64,000 nt of DNA. It comes from Symbiodinium microadriaticum. Lineage: Eukaryota; Sar; Dinophyceae; Suessiales; Symbiodiniaceae. This document shows, piece by piece, positions 33,084 to 43,860 of the stretch. Both the position numbers and the translations under genes were made by a program. The stretch's first letter is position 1; every line of letters starts with the position of its first letter. Location of the stretch: assembly GCA_001939145.1 (NCBI GenBank), contig LSRX01001518.1, positions 12,875 through 76,874 on the forward strand, given 5' to 3'. The notes below the pieces were generated by a model. It saw only the letters and a list, made by a program, of their open reading frames with translations, was not told the DNA's origin and did not search any database.

Positions 33084-34903
33084 TCACAGCCGGAAAGCTA
33101 ACGACCGCCGTGGAATCGATCGAAAGGTTGACTGGCCATCTTTGGTCTGGATACCGGCCTCGCACAGGTGGTCAAACATGTCGCAGGATTCTGCCACTGC
33201 CACAAGGATTTGAGCAATCGCATCCCTGAAAGCCATCTTGGATTTCCAACTATCGCTTGCCGCGCCTGCCACCGCACTGAGTCGGACTAGCCTGCGGCAA
33301 GCAGCTTGATTTTCAAGTCGGGCACGTGTCCGGAAAATACCGCGGCTTGGGAGCAAGTCCCACCTCAGCTGTCTGCCTTTCAAGCGACCTTCTTTCCTCC
33401 AGCGCCGCAGTGAGCATCATCTCCTCTTGGCAGTCCTGGCGATTCGGCAGATCGGCAGTTGAATCAGGTCATGGGGCTTGGGAAATTCTGGGTTGGGTAA
33501 GAAGGGTGGCACATGCTTCTTGACAGGCTCATTGTGTTGGGAAACGTATCGCTTCAAATGCCCATAAGCCTGAGGGATCTGGGGACGCGACAAGCTAACA
33601 AGAACTGTGCACCATCAAGCTTCCTCCATGCTGTTATTAATGCACTCGACATGCCAGCTCCTATCGCACTATCGCGGTGAACCCTATCGTTGTTAAGTCC
33701 AGAGCCGTGGCAAACAGCAGATTCCGGCAATAAGTGTTTTCACGATTTTGATATGGTTTCACGAATCCGTGAGGTTCCGGTTTTCTTTTGGTTTTGTCAA
33801 AACCAAAACCATACCGTATCCAAACCACAAGAAAACTATATCTAAAATAACAAAGTCATAAGCGGAAAAGAAGCCTTCTACTGCTGCCTGGTTCCAGCGA
33901 TCTTCCCAACCTTCCAGAAATGTGACGCTTCAAAATGATCTGGACGAGCGCTGCGTGCGATTTTTCAGGGAAGGGCGATGGTTGTTCTGCCCAAGCACTG
34001 CCAGGTCCTGCTCCGATTGAGATGGGCCAGGTCCACCCACCTGAGCGACCTATGTTGTAACAACAAGCCACATCGCGGTTGATATGGTGAGGCCCCGGCC
34101 AACAAGAAGTAGTGCACGCCTGGCGGTTGCTCGGCAAACTGCGTGGCAACCACAGATGTGCCCCAACCCGCACCGTAAAGCGTGGCCAAGCACATGCCTG
34201 ACGTCAGCGATCTGACTATGACAGTGACAAGCACAATATGATCAACGTGCAGCATTCCAATGGCGGCGTGCCTCCGAAATATAATTTCCAAAAGCGGCCC
34301 TTTCATTCACAAACTACTGTGCGAACGTTGTCCTGGGATGTCCTGGGTCCAAAGCCAAGAAAATTTTGGCAACCATATCTGCCCATATCGGCCGCTGCAC
34401 TACATGTATTGAGTAGTTTGCGATGCACGCTGCCAGAGCCCGCCCAAACACAAGCCAGCGCTGCCAGCATGGAGAATGATGGGTCGCCGTTGGCACAGCA
34501 ATTCCTCCCAGCTGCGGACGCCCTCTGCTTCCTGAGCGATGGCAACGGCAATCCTCACCAGTGAAACAATTTGGCAAAACGGAGAGCTGAGGCCGCTGCG
34601 GCCACAAACCACAAACAACCGCAGCTGGCGGAAGTCCGCGTCATGGCCGACTTCCAAGTCGCTCAAGAAGGCCGCCTGCGTCACAAGGGTGTAGTCCTCA
34701 GCTGCTGCAGGCAAAAGATGGGCCAGACGAACCCAACGCCACATCGATAGGACAAGCAAGAGAGGCCTTAGAGCTGAGGCAACGGCTCCACCAACGTGGG
34801 ACACATCGAAGGCCAGGCTCACAATCACAACCTCTGATTTTGTGACCCTGGCGATCAAGAGCCTCAGCTCCTTCTCCATAAGGAAGACATCATCGTCCTC
34901 CAG
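33084..34903 (-). CDS. Partial gene with voltage-sensor (Hv1-like) S2-S4 segment
   Basis: The clearest exon starts at 34903 after a T-rich tract and GCGCAG. It reads LEDDDVFLMEKELRLLIARV, then KSEVVIVSLAFDV, then a hydrophobic segment ending LSMWRWVRLAHLL. This fits the end of S2, S3 with its Asp, and S4 with W-R-x-x-R of voltage-gated proton channels. The position of the first S4 Arg is Ser, so the match is imperfect. The frame stays open to a stop at 34400, but introns probably intervene. Further exon-like minus-strand segments at 33.9-34.3 kb and at 33.09-33.35 kb (KMAFRDAIAQILVAVAES) may belong to it. S1 and the proton-selectivity Asp are not found. Alternatively this is another small membrane protein. 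Confidence 0.4.
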
Positions 34904-35279
34904 CTGCGCACACAAGAAAAAAAACCGCACCAAAAAAACACCAGCGAAATGAACATTTTTCGGGACAAAACAAATCCCAAGGCCCTCATTTGCAAACACA
35001 GTGCTCGCACGCCGGGCTCGGAAAGGATTCATACATAGCTTGCGTGACGGGTCGATGCTCGGAGAGGATTCGCATGTTCTCTTGACGCAAATCGTCTTTA
35101 TGGCGGGATCCGTGAAAAGCAAGCTTGCAATTCTTCACTGGAGGGCGGAGGGGGGGGGTGCGGGGCGGGAGCGCAGCCGCCCCCTCTGCAAACACAATGC
35201 TCGTCTGACGGGTTTGGAAAAGATTCGCATGTCTAAACGCAAAGTGTCTTGTTTATGGCATGATCTTTCACAAAGGAGG

Positions 35280-35830
35280 CCGTATTGAATTAACGTATGT
35301 TCAGTTGTGTTGTGTTTTGCCGTTGGATGTTTTCTCTGTGCAGTTATTTGTCGTTGCTTCTTTCACATATGTAGTGCTTCTCTTCTGTCTTTCTGTATGC
35401 CTTGCTTCAGCTACTCTTTCTGTATTTATGTCGTGTTTGCTTTCCGTATTTCGGTTCTTTCGTTCTGCCTTTCTGCCTTTCTTTTTGTACTGGTTCAATT
35501 AGTTATGTCTTTATTGCTTTGTATATTTGTTGTTCGTTCTTTCTGGTTTTTAAATGTACGCCGGTCTTCATTCATCTATTGAATGCTGCTTTCTGCTTTT
35601 CTTTCCGTTGGTATCGCTGCCTGTGCTTCTTGATTTCTGTCATTCGTTCATTCGCTCTTTACGTGTGTCAGTCTTAACTTTATTTACCTCTCTCGCGTAT
35701 GCCTTGCTTTTGTTAGTTCTATCATTATTTGCTTCTTTCTGTCATTCTTTCTTTCTCCACCTCTGCTTCCCCCTGCTTCTAGTAGGAAACACTCTATTTC
35801 CTCTGTACGTCAATGGGAAAACTCTGCTTT
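35280..35830. other. T/C-rich tract with CTTTCTG-type words, no gene
   Basis: The plus strand is very T-rich with recurrent TTTCTG, CTTTCTT and TGCTT words. Three overlapping hydrophobic ORFs arise from this composition alone. On the minus strand it is A/G-rich. No splice-compatible exon was recognised. Confidence 0.5.
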
Positions 35831-35839
35831 TTGATTGGA

Positions 35840-36125
35840 ACGCTTCATCCTAAGTCTGATGGGCCGGATCGCGCCCAGCAGAAACTGCATCTGCAATGAG
35901 TCGGGACCACCTGCGCCTTGCTCCGGCGCAGCTCGCGGGCCACATCGCACGCAGACAGGCCTCCAAGCAAAACTCGCCAAAAAGACTTCCCGCCTGCTAA
36001 GGTTTGGATCAAGCGTGAGCTGTCCTTGTTGCCCAAGCTCGGCAAGACGGCGAAGACGAACAAAGGGCTCCTCCCAACAACAGAGGGCCAACCACTTTCT
36101 ACAAGTGACAACTTTTCCCATGAAC
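35840..36125 (-). CDS. Unidentified exon-like segment
   Basis: The minus strand stays open here and reads protein-like (LAELGQQGQLTLDPNLSRRE, FLASFAWRPVCVRCG). It lies just downstream of the copia remnant and could be part of it or of a host gene. I see no conserved motif. Confidence 0.25.
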
Positions 36126-36275
36126 CGCAGGGCTGCAACGGATGTAAGCTTCAGCGTGTGTACAAAGGGCAGGGATCACTTCTATCACCCCGCCTCGGCG
36201 ACCTGTGCACTTCCAGGCACAGTTTGCCGCCTTCTCACCCCAAAATCTATACAAGTACCGTGGTGATTAGCCTCA

Positions 36276-37274
36276 TCAGCCTCCCAAACAAGTTTGGCAA
36301 GGAGAGTAGGTCTTAACTCCGAAGGATCTGCGAATGTTACCACAACTAGGTAAATGAAACCTTTCACCACGGCTCGGTGCTATACAAATCTGCTCTGGCA
36401 AAAGGGCCCGAGCCTCAGCTCTGCCGAGCCGCTCTCGCAAAATGCGATTCTCGCTCCTCACCTCTTTCAAAGCAGCCTCCATCTTCTCATTCTCCCTGCA
36501 CTGCTCAGACAGCGCTTGCTGCAGCTCTGTACAACGACGGACGTACTCCTCAGTGAAGAGCTCCTCGTTTCGAGCTGCCCGCGCTCTTGCCTTTGGGCTG
36601 AACTTCTGCGCAATGGGTTCTGGCCTTTCGGTCTGGCTCGCCTGAGTAGCAGTCTGCACCTCTAGGAAAGAACCTCAAGCACCACTTAAGGAGCTTCAGG
36701 AACGAGTAGGGGAGGCCGAAGAAAACCACCACTGTAACCATTGCAATACCAACCATTGCCACCATTGAATGCCAGGCCTCTGTATCCCAAACCATTGTAA
36801 CTGCTGGTGCCACCGCTGCCAAGCCCAAGCCCTGCACTGTACCCACTTGCGTCAAAAGGAGAAGAACTGGCATCACCGCTTTGATTTGGGACACGCGGTG
36901 CCCATCACTTGTGAGCTCCTTGAGCGCCTTGGCCATTTGCCTCTTCTGGTCTGCAAGTTCCTTGTCCTCCTTCCCATAGGCACCACCGTCAGGAAGGACT
37001 GCCCCTCGCGCATTCTGGTCCCCGTGAGGGGCTTTGTGCCAAGGTCGCTGGGATTGGCGGTCCCAGCTATTGTGATAACTTTCATCACTCCTTGTTTGAC
37101 ACATTGCTGTACCCACAGCAGGGAACAGGCGATGTGCCTGATCCGTCCACAACCGAGGCGTTGCGTGATTCCCCTGCATGCAGAGGAGTCTGTTCTGCAC
37201 CGGAGCTCCACCTCATAGGTGGCCTGAACGAGTACACTAGCTAGCACTTCTTTCCCGCCACCACCCCAGGTCAC
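36276..37274 (-). mobile_element. Ty1/copia retrotransposon, 3' part only (RNase H end plus extended C-terminus)
   Basis: The 37274-36873 frame carries the C-terminal copia RNase H: TDSSACRGITQRLGCGRIRH, LLWVQQCV and NPSDLGTKPL. After a frame change, 36880-36550 encodes a charged segment (KELADQKRQMAKALKEL) and two hydrophobic spans (AVMPVLLLLTQVG, VGIAMVTVVVFFG). After another shift, 36659-36276 encodes a coiled coil (ELQQALSEQCRENEKMEAAL) and a His/Cys tail (FHLPSCGNIRR, PCQTCL). Protease, integrase and RT are missing, so the copy is 5'-truncated and dead. It abuts the next element near 37.28-37.44 kb. Confidence 0.75.
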
Positions 37275-37441
37275 CGCCTAAGGTTCGTAGCAGCTAAGTA
37301 GAGACTTAGCACGACCCAAGAACAGCTGGTGCAGACACTCTCTTTTTAGCGGTGTGGCGAGAGTTCCCTCGTAGCCCGGAGAAAGTCGCTAGCCAGAAAC
37401 CCCGTTCTGGACTAGCCAATCTCCCAAGCGAAGCCGGAGGG

Positions 37442-39696
37442 CTACCAGGGTCCTAGCTTCCGCGTTCGCTTTGCGAACCTCGTAGCGTGGACCTTCTTGG
37501 TCCTCTTAGCTTCGCCCAGCTCCTCGAAGTAGCTGGTCGCGTAGCGTAGGAGGCGACCAAGAACTCGCCACTCTAGCGCTTCCCCTTTCAGGTCGATCCT
37601 GAAGTTCGGGTCGAAGCTAGCGAAGTTTTCGTTAGTGAGGTCGTCTGCTAGCTGGTTCAGGTCCCTCCTGATCCACTGCAGCTGTAGCTCGCAGTTCTTA
37701 GCGGAAAGCTCTTCAGCGAGTTCCCTGAGGACTAGCGTGGAGGGAAACTTCGTGGTCATCGCCTTATTTAGCAGGGACTCGTTGGACTGGTTGTCCGTGT
37801 AGCCCCGAATGGCAACCCTAGAAGTCTTCTTAGCGTCACCGTCGGGCACCCAAAGGCGGATGCCGACCAAAGTAGCGAGAAGCTCCAGCGCTGCGATGAC
37901 CTTCCCCGGGTCACCCTTAGCGAAAGCCCAGGGGGCCCAGCTCTCGACGACCTCTAGCGAGAACCAAGGTCCCTGGCAGCCGTCAACTAGCTCGAGGAAG
38001 CCGCCGATCCAAGCTCGGCCTGCCTCGGCCTTAGCGTCCGTGAAGAAGCTCAAGGGTGCCTCTCCTTCCAGTAGCGGTTCGGGCTTCTGGAGCCTGCCGC
38101 CCGACTAGCCACCCGCATAGCACTCGGACCATGGTCGGTAGCGTCAAGGCCCCAGGCTTCCCTGGACGGCCGACGACCAGGCGTGTAGCGGCCCCAAGAA
38201 CGGCCGTTCCCAGTCTAGCGCAATGGACGAGTCTCCCTAGCCCCTGGGCGAAAGCCTTAGCCTCCGTCTTCCCAGTGCGGGCTAGCAGGCGGAGCCACTC
38301 GACCAACCAAGTAGCGCGCTTTAGGGAGAGGCCTAGCTTGTAGGTGGGGTACTCGGTCTCCATCCCCAGCCACTCCACCCGGAAGCCACCTCGGGTCTTA
38401 GCCCACTTGAAGGGGTAGGCGAGGGTCGCGAGGAAGAGGTAGCTCAGGGGGATTCCCCTGCGTCCACGGGGGCCCTTCCCCATTCGTCGGCGTAGAGGAG
38501 AAGGTCCAGCGGGAAGTCCGGGCCCAGGAGGTGGTAGGTTAGCCTGAGCCCGCAAGCCGCTATGCGAGTCCACCAGTAGCTAGCGCAGGAGAGCCCGAAG
38601 GTCCCGACCAGGTTAACGTAAAGCGTTTGGCTAGCGGGATCGCCTGGGACCTCCTCCTTGGTGTCGACCTGGCATGCCAGGTCCTGGTAGCCGTGCTCCT
38701 TCGGGGAGTGTTTGTAGCGACGGTGGGCCTTAGCGATGTCCCCCACAACGGAGAAGGCGGTCTCGCCCTCCTCCTCGTGCTCCCTTAGCAGGTGCTTCTT
38801 CTCCCGAACACCGGGAGAACGTAGCTTATCGCGGCATTTGACCCGGTGGTTCACGCGGACGCCGTGAGTAGCGTCGTGAATGATGCGCTTCTTAAGTCTA
38901 GCTCCTCATCCTCGACGATGACAGCTAGCGCCGCTATAGCGGTGTGCTCCCCGTAGCGTTCCAGGAACTCGCCCATGGACATCTTAGCCATGAGGCCCTC
39001 GCGAACGTCCTCCTCGAACTTGGCCCTAGCGAAGTCAGCGTGCTCCTCAACCGAGCTGTAGTTGGGGACCCACGCTAGCGATGCCTCCCAAGGCGAATTT
39101 TCTAGCGGCCACTTTAGCTGCTCCTCGAAGACGTGTGGAGTCCGAGGTAGCGGGTCCAAGATCCCCACGGGTAGCCCCTCTTCAGCCTGCCGGAGGAAGT
39201 CCCTGTCCGGGTCCCCGGCGGCCTCCAGCATAGCGTGCAGCAGCCTCAGGCGAAGCGGCTGCCCGGGAGCGACGTCAAGTAGCCCCTCCTCGCCCAAGTC
39301 CTGGGCCTCTAGCCAGTCATTCCAGAGTTCACGTAGCTGGCGATGCAAATCCGGGTCGCTAGCGAGGGTACAGCCCTTCTCGCCGCCAGCGGCCATACGG
39401 AAGGCTTCCTTCTCTAGCTGTTCCAAGGAACCCACCTTACCGAGGATGAGCTCTAGCGTCCTTTTCCTTAGCCATTCCCAAGGCATGGAACCACCAAGAC
39501 GGCAAATGCAGCCAGGCATCAAAGCAGTGAACATGTGCACCAGCGGTAGCGCGCCTGCGATGACACTGGCCAGTCCGTGTAGCCATGGAGCCACAAGACC
39601 CCACAACACTTCCCCAAATCCTGCACGACTGAATGCCGACGACGATTGGAACCCTGCCTCGCAGCTCGTACGAAGCCAGCAGGAAAAGCCGCCCAT
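37442..39696 (-). mobile_element. Dinoflagellate-type RT/RNase H retroelement, frameshifted
   Basis: Pieces in order: 39696-38851 (pre-RT region with LPRTPHVFEEQLKWPL, MSMGEFLERYGEH); 38890-38450 (DATHGVRVNHRVKCRDKLR, DIAKAHRRYKHS, FGLSCASYWWTR, LLLYADE at the catalytic block); 38500-38031 (PLSYLFLATLAYPFKWAKTR, VEWLGMETEY); 38060-37442 (RNase H: FFTDAKAEAG, LELLATLVG, TDNQSN, RRDLNQLADDL). At least three single-base frame changes (near 38890, 38490 and 38080) make it non-functional. The family is common in dinoflagellate genomes and is DIRS/Ty3-like by gene content. I see no integrase or recombinase and no LTRs. Confidence 0.75.
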
Positions 39697-39870
39697 TCAC
39701 GTGGGCTGAACGATACCTAGGAGAGCGGAAGGCATCTACAAGTCCCAACCCCTATGCAACACTACCTTAGCATGCGAAAGTTGCTCTTTCTCGGCAGAGG
39801 GGCGTGCACGCGGGCTCCGGGATCATAGTTGACAGCCTATCGATGACAACTTAGTACAATCGATGACAAC

Positions 39871-40416
39871 TTAGTACAACGTCGCCTGGAACCCCAACAC
39901 CATCCCAATGCGCAACATCAGTTTACGTGCAGTGCGGAAGGCACGTTGGCCCTGCCCTTGAAGAGCCAAAATGTGTGATGATGCGCACCTTGATCGAGAA
40001 AACTCCAGCAGTGTCCTCCAGGATTTGCGGGTCCACGCCTCGCCTGGGCATACAGTTTGCTGCACTGCCCGCGTCTTTAGCATGCACATAGCTGATTCAA
40101 GAAGAACCCATCTTCTCAATTCGCAACAGGCCATGCCCCAAAAGCAAACCGAAGCCCCACCTTCAGGCACGCCACTGAAAACTGAAACCTCAATATGCGT
40201 CTGCTCACAATGCCCACCTTGCGCAATGTTCAATTCTGGAGAGTCATGTTTAATGTAACTTTGCTGGCAGACCTCTATGCGCTTCCTCAGTAGGCGGCAT
40301 TGAAATCCAAAGCGAACAAGGAACGAAGCCATGATCGTACCTTGGAATCTCATGTCTGTTTGTGGGAGCAAGTAGAGTAATTGGCGGACCATGCATTGCG
40401 GGGCACGAAGCAACAA
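39871..40416 (-). CDS. Unidentified protein-coding region, C-terminal part
   Basis: This is a 181-codon open frame with protein-like composition (FQGTIMASFLVRFGFQCRLL, SSHILALQGQGQRAFRTARK) ending at 39871. No family is recognised. A host exon group or transposon-derived gene is possible. It lies between the RT element and the next exon group on the same strand. The sequence ACAATCGATGACAACTTAGT is repeated directly at 39855-39880. Confidence 0.3.
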   Translation of the reverse strand: MLLRAPQCMVRQLLYLLPQTDMRFQGTIMASFLVRFGFQCRLLRKRIEVCQQSYIKHDSPELNIAQGGHCEQTHIEVSVFSGVPEGGASVCFWGMACCELRRWVLLESAMCMLKTRAVQQTVCPGEAWTRKSWRTLLEFSRSRCASSHILALQGQGQRAFRTARKLMLRIGMVLGFQATLY

Positions 40417-40574
40417 ACACTCTCGGTTCCGTCATGATCACGTGGGTAGTGAGCTTGAGCCGCAAATGCTAAGCAGCGCTGAAAGGATTCAAACCTTGAT
40501 GAACCATGGACCATGATGACGCGCTGACTACAGAACTGTGCAGTCTGTTGCAAGTGCCACCTGCACGTGCCCAT

Positions 40575-41084
40575 TTAGCGCACACATGCAAAAAGCAGGT
40601 CTTCGTACATCTGGATCTGCTCATCTGCTGCGTCCCGCTGCATTGAAAGCTTGTACCGCTTGTCAAGCTCAAACACGGCATGCATAAAGACCGGGCTTGG
40701 CAAGTGAGGGGCAGTCAGCAGAATCTCAAGCGCAGACTTGAGTTCAGCCCGAGTTTGTGGATCATCTTGCCGCTCATGCAGCAGCCAGAACAACATCCTC
40801 CCAATCAACTCGTCCAGCTCCCGTTCTTCGAGAGCACGGAAAACGTACCGAACATGCCTGATAGAGGACCAAAGCCTGTCCCTTCGTGGAGGGTGCCGGA
40901 CCTCATCGAGCACTGCATCGCAGATCAAACGCCGCGCTTTGGCATTGCAACATCGGTACGAAGACCACAAAGCATTGTACGCCGCATGAGAAACCCAAGG
41001 GTGTGAGTGATGGCACTGGTTCAGAAGTGTGTTCACAATCTTGCCGATGGCCTGCTCGTCCAAACGCCATGGGCTTGGATTTTC
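40575..41084 (-). CDS. Unidentified alpha-helical protein, last exon
   Basis: The exon starts at 41084 after ATATTCAG and runs to TAA at 40577-40575, about 169 codons. It reads GKIVNTLLNQCHHSHPWVSH, RRLICDAVLDEVRHP, FRALEERELDELIGRMLFWL and ALEILLTAPHLPSPVFMHAV. The helix-rich pattern with repeated Leu/Ala spacing recalls ARM/HEAT-like repeats, but I cannot assign a family. Upstream exons probably lie at 41.1-42.3 kb. Confidence 0.5.
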   Translation of the reverse strand, partial: ENPSPWRLDEQAIGKIVNTLLNQCHHSHPWVSHAAYNALWSSYRCCNAKARRLICDAVLDEVRHPPRRDRLWSSIRHVRYVFRALEERELDELIGRMLFWLLHERQDDPQTRAELKSALEILLTAPHLPSPVFMHAVFELDKRYKLSMQRDAADEQIQMYEDLLFACVR

Positions 41085-41521
41085 CTGAATATGCTGTAAC
41101 TGGCGCCGCCACCATTTCTGACCTTACCGCAACGTGGCGAACGAACAAACGGGCTCCATGACATGATTGGCAGGCAAGCAGCAGTCTGCAATCTTGAGGG
41201 TGTCGTTGTGCAGGACTTCATCATAATAAGGAACCTTAAAGGGGGGACGATAAAAAGTTCCCGGAGGTCCTTACTAGGGCAACTCAAGCCCCCTACCCCC
41301 ATCCCCCTTAGCCCCCCTAAGGTTCCTTATGTTTTGATCAATAGCAGATTCAAGGCCTCTGCTGCTTCCTTTCGTCCCGCGGTCAGCGCGGCGGGCCTTC
41401 CAGAGAAACCAACGAAAAAATCCGACTGTCCAAGCAACGACGGTGGCCTAGTAAATGCCGGATATCCATCCACCAGCGCTGCAGGCCTGCTTGTGCACAG
41501 AAACGTGACGTCTGAAATTCA

Positions 41522-42292
41522 TCATGGCTCATCATCATAGCTGACGCAGAAGGGCTGACCTGTCGAGCACTTTGTAGCCAGCCACCATCGCGGAAGGCCT
41601 TTTGGCTTCAGCTCAGACTTATCGTTGCAGATTGCAAAGCTGCACCTGTCGAATCCGGCTCCTTCGACAAGATGTTGCATGATTGCCTTTTGCTGCTCTT
41701 GCAAGATAACTGATACACTTGCATCACGAAGTCTTGGCTCAGCCTTGGCAGCGTGGCTTGCCTGAGGCGATGCCTGAAGCAGCCTCATCAAGTCCCGAAC
41801 CTGTCCGAATTGCACGGCAGCCTTGATTCCTTGATTGAGAAACGCTTTGCATCTGTACGTGGCTACCGGAGCGCAGGGTCCTCGAGGAAGTCGCAAAGAA
41901 GTGGCCTGACTGAACGGCATGACACTTCTGCCACGCGCGCGCGCACTGCAAGCTCTGAGCAAACCCTGAAGTCCGCACATGTTACATTGCAGCCGGGAAT
42001 CATCGGCAAAATGAAACAGGTCGGGGTCTCCATGTGCGTGAACGGCCTTACAAGACACTGTGCCAACCCATACACACTGATGCACGGGACTCCCACCTCG
42101 GAGCTTGCGAAAAAAGAAGCCATCCACGAGGCTGCGTCGCTCAACCCCTGAGATGGCCGTGAAATCACCGTACATCTCATGCGCAGTCACAGGAACAGGC
42201 CCAGGTGCCCATAGCCATTCAAGACTTGGCCTTAACTCACATCTTTGCACTTCATCAACATGGAATATCCCTGAATTGAAAACATCCTTCAA
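41522..42292 (-). CDS. Unidentified protein-coding region
   Basis: This is a 256-codon open frame. The most convincing part is the second half (FLNQGIKAAVQFGQVRDLMR, SVSVILQEQQKAIMQHLVEG, FDRCSFAICNDKSELK). It stops at TGA TGA (41524 and below), yet the same frame then stays open for a further 62 codons to a TAA near 41334. The region may contain introns. No motif identified the protein. Confidence 0.35.
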   Translation of the reverse strand: MKDVFNSGIFHVDEVQRCELRPSLEWLWAPGPVPVTAHEMYGDFTAISGVERRSLVDGFFFRKLRGGSPVHQCVWVGTVSCKAVHAHGDPDLFHFADDSRLQCNMCGLQGLLRACSARARGRSVMPFSQATSLRLPRGPCAPVATYRCKAFLNQGIKAAVQFGQVRDLMRLLQASPQASHAAKAEPRLRDASVSVILQEQQKAIMQHLVEGAGFDRCSFAICNDKSELKPKGLPRWWLATKCSTGQPFCVSYDDEP

Positions 42293-42315
42293 TTTCGGTT
42301 AGCTAGGACTTTTGA

Positions 42316-42365
42316 CTTCGGGGTTCAGTGCGTGTGCGTGCACTTGCGTGCGTGCGTGCGTGCAC

Positions 42366-42396
<31 letters not shown>

Positions 42397-42570
42397 GGTG
42401 GGTGGGTGGGTGGGTGNNNNNNNNNNNNNNNNNNNNNNNNNNNNNNNNNNNNNNNNNNNNNNNNNNNNNNNNNNNNNNNNNNNNNNNNNNNNNNNNNNNN
42501 NNNNNNNNNNNNNNNNNNNNNNNNGGTGGGTGGGTGGGTGAGTGGGTGGGTGTGTCACTGTGTGTGTGTG
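42316..42570. repeat. (GTGC)n/(GGTG)n microsatellite with 108-N gap
   Basis: TGCG and TGGG tetranucleotide repeats flank an assembly gap at 42417-42524, followed by (GT)n. ORFs spanning it are artefacts. Confidence 0.9.
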
Positions 42571-43349
42571 TGTGGGGAACCCAAACTACAACGGGATGCC
42601 TGTGCTCTTTTCACTTGCATGCAGGGGGCCCGAGCACTGATCATACAGCTCGGGCCAACGAAGCTCTGTATGATGCAGTCAGGTAAACGTACCTGCATAT
42701 CAGTTCCTGGGTGCAGATAGCACAGCTGGAATGATCATACTACTTGCGCATGAGTGATTGCCAATTGGAGTGTGCATGCAAGGTTGCAGGTTGCAGGCGT
42801 CACTTGGTTTATTTCGTATTAAACCAACAGCAAGGCAATCCGAGCCTACTGAAGACCCCCCGTAACATTTTCCTCTTTGATGTCTCCTCTCAGTCCTTGA
42901 CTCTGATTGGAGTTGATATCACTCGTAAGAACTCACCACCAGGGTTTGCCTGGAGTTCGAGTGTGATTGGGCATGGCCTTCCGTCACGGCGCCATTACCG
43001 CTGCTCTCGAGGCAGTATTTCTGCCGTGCATGAGAACCTGTCGGGTCCAAGGTGCGAAGCAGAAGCTGCCGCAATCACAGGCTACGGCTACGGTGAGTAC
43101 CACAGCTGGCCGCAAAGCGGAAATGGGGACCCTTTGTATGTGGGAGCACCGTGGACAAGGGAATGCTTGGACCTGGGACTAAACTTGCAAAGACCGTCGT
43201 TTAAACCATGCGTTCTACATCTGGAGGAGCACTTGTGCTAGACTGACTTAGGGCAGCCCATTTTGGGTAACGGGAAGGCTGCCTGGTCAAGTCACAACCA
43301 GGTGCAGGAATTTGGGATCGCCCCAGGCATGTCAGAGCAGTCTTTGCTG

Positions 43350-43860
43350 CTGCCTATCGCTCTGTGAAAAACGGGCAGCCTGGGGAAAGGGGGTCCGGAG
43401 AGCAGCGCTGCCGCGCAATTCGCCTAGGATTCAGATGTTGCGGCCTGAAAAAGTTTGGGCAATTGTGGCTGAGATTTCTGAGGCTCCGAGAATCTCAGCA
43501 ATTTATGACTACTCGAGCTCCTGCCCACAATTTTATCTCCAGATTATATGGGCTATAGCTGTGCACCAGATGCGGGCTGGGGCTAGCCTGCAAACAGTAC
43601 AGTATGATTTCCTGCGGGCTTTGACTGTTCCCCTGGTGCTGACCTAGCCTCAGCTCATACTCTAGGAGGGGTTCCTACCCGTATTGCAAGCAGCCATGAA
43701 CATTGTTGACCTGCGGCTGGGACTCAGGCAAGGCTAGAGGGTTCAGTCGCACTGCGAGGTGGGGCAGTTGTCAGTCCTTCTTGAGTCCGTTTCACCCCTA
43801 ATTCGACGCGCGCTCCCCGCATGCCTGGGGTTTCAGATTCAAGGTTTCGTGTTGCCACTT
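43350..43860 (-). mobile_element. Dispersed element of about 470 bp, copy 2 (inverted)
   Basis: This is the reverse complement of the copy at about 32487-32962, sharing long blocks such as ATGAACATTGTTGACCTGCG and GCAAACAGTACAGTATGATT. The pair lies about 10.4 kb apart in opposite orientation and brackets the retroelement-rich interval. Confidence 0.7.

Noticed and set aside
35300..35853. Hydrophobic plus-strand ORFs that look like membrane proteins
   Set aside because: They occur in all three frames of a T-rich tract, so Phe/Leu/Ser richness is compositional.
42312..42720. ORFs crossing the N gap
   Set aside because: They consist of tetranucleotide repeats and unknown bases.
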